Of a stretch of DNA of 60,000 bases, positions 59,956 to 60,000 are shown piece by piece; positions within the stretch are counted from its first letter, which is position 1, and each line of letters opens with the position of its first letter. The position numbers and the translations under genes were made by a program. The notes beneath the pieces are model-generated. The model made no database searches. It had not been told where the DNA came from and was given only the letters and a program-made list of their open reading frames with translations. Location: assembly GCA_905221605.1 (NCBI GenBank), contig CAJNDS010002312.1:64001-124000 (forward strand), given 5' to 3'. This stretch comes from Symbiodinium natans. Its lineage: Eukaryota > Sar > Dinophyceae > Suessiales > Symbiodiniaceae.

Positions 59956-60000
59956 TAGTATTGGGGGGAGGAGGGCTCGTGATTTAGTATTGGGAGGAGG
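59956..60000. other. Transition out of the satellite
   Basis: TAGTATTGGG(G/A)GGAGGAGG is present twice, perhaps the start of another tandem repeat beyond the window. Confidence 0.4.

Overview
The window looks like nuclear DNA of a dinoflagellate. I infer this from several traits seen together. There are very large amounts of the TTTAGGG/CCCTAAA telomere-type heptamer. Short coding islands sit between the arrays, and every one I could support reads on the + strand. Many islands have splice borders in GT, GC or GA donors with AG acceptors. One exon carries a J-domain HPDKN motif set in the charged context that is common in dinoflagellate proteins. The species cannot be named from the sequence. 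It is not a chromosome end: arrays of both orientations alternate with exons throughout.

Most open reading frames longer than 60 codons are noise made by the repeats. The real genes are split into exons of about 20-310 nt. When islands are joined at plausible splice sites, many keep one reading frame and give ordinary protein composition. The best joined models are 5697-6331, 6970-8094 (J-domain), 25148-26362, 29342-30176, 31502-32349, 35101-35814, 41251-42600, 43779-44607 and 51464-51747. Several end in stop codons, so the window holds at least a dozen genes in a head-to-tail row. Two stretches are essentially intronless: a NYN/PIN-like protein at 20726-22117 and a secreted Thr-rich protein at 47318-48388. 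A protein-kinase exon lies at 46212-46391. Most other proteins I do not recognise.

The introns are the unusual part. Some consist only of TTTAGGG units: 42319-42456 (138 nt), 35390-35426 (37 nt) and 44306-44383 (78 nt). The G-rich strand of the repeat supplies both a donor (AGG|GTTTAG) and an acceptor (TTTAG|GG). C-rich arrays have neither AG nor GT and lie inside introns whose borders are unique sequence. Other introns are short terminal-inverted-repeat elements of several families. One such element is essentially the whole intron at 26139-26262, another is most of it at 44424-44554, and one family shows clean 5-bp target duplications. A third class is very short introns of 18-48 nt.

Layout: 1-20400 is repeat-rich with exon islands. 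20404-22117 is the NYN-like gene. 22118-47163 is a row of multi-exon genes with arrays and inverted-repeat elements. 47318-48388 is the Thr-rich gene. 48389-55073 returns to exon islands and arrays, including a nearly 500-bp pure array at 53560-54075. 55080-57660 is purine/pyrimidine-biased DNA with long degenerate duplications. 57665-59955 is a 55-bp satellite. No tRNA, rRNA, CRISPR array or bacterial-type operon signal was found.
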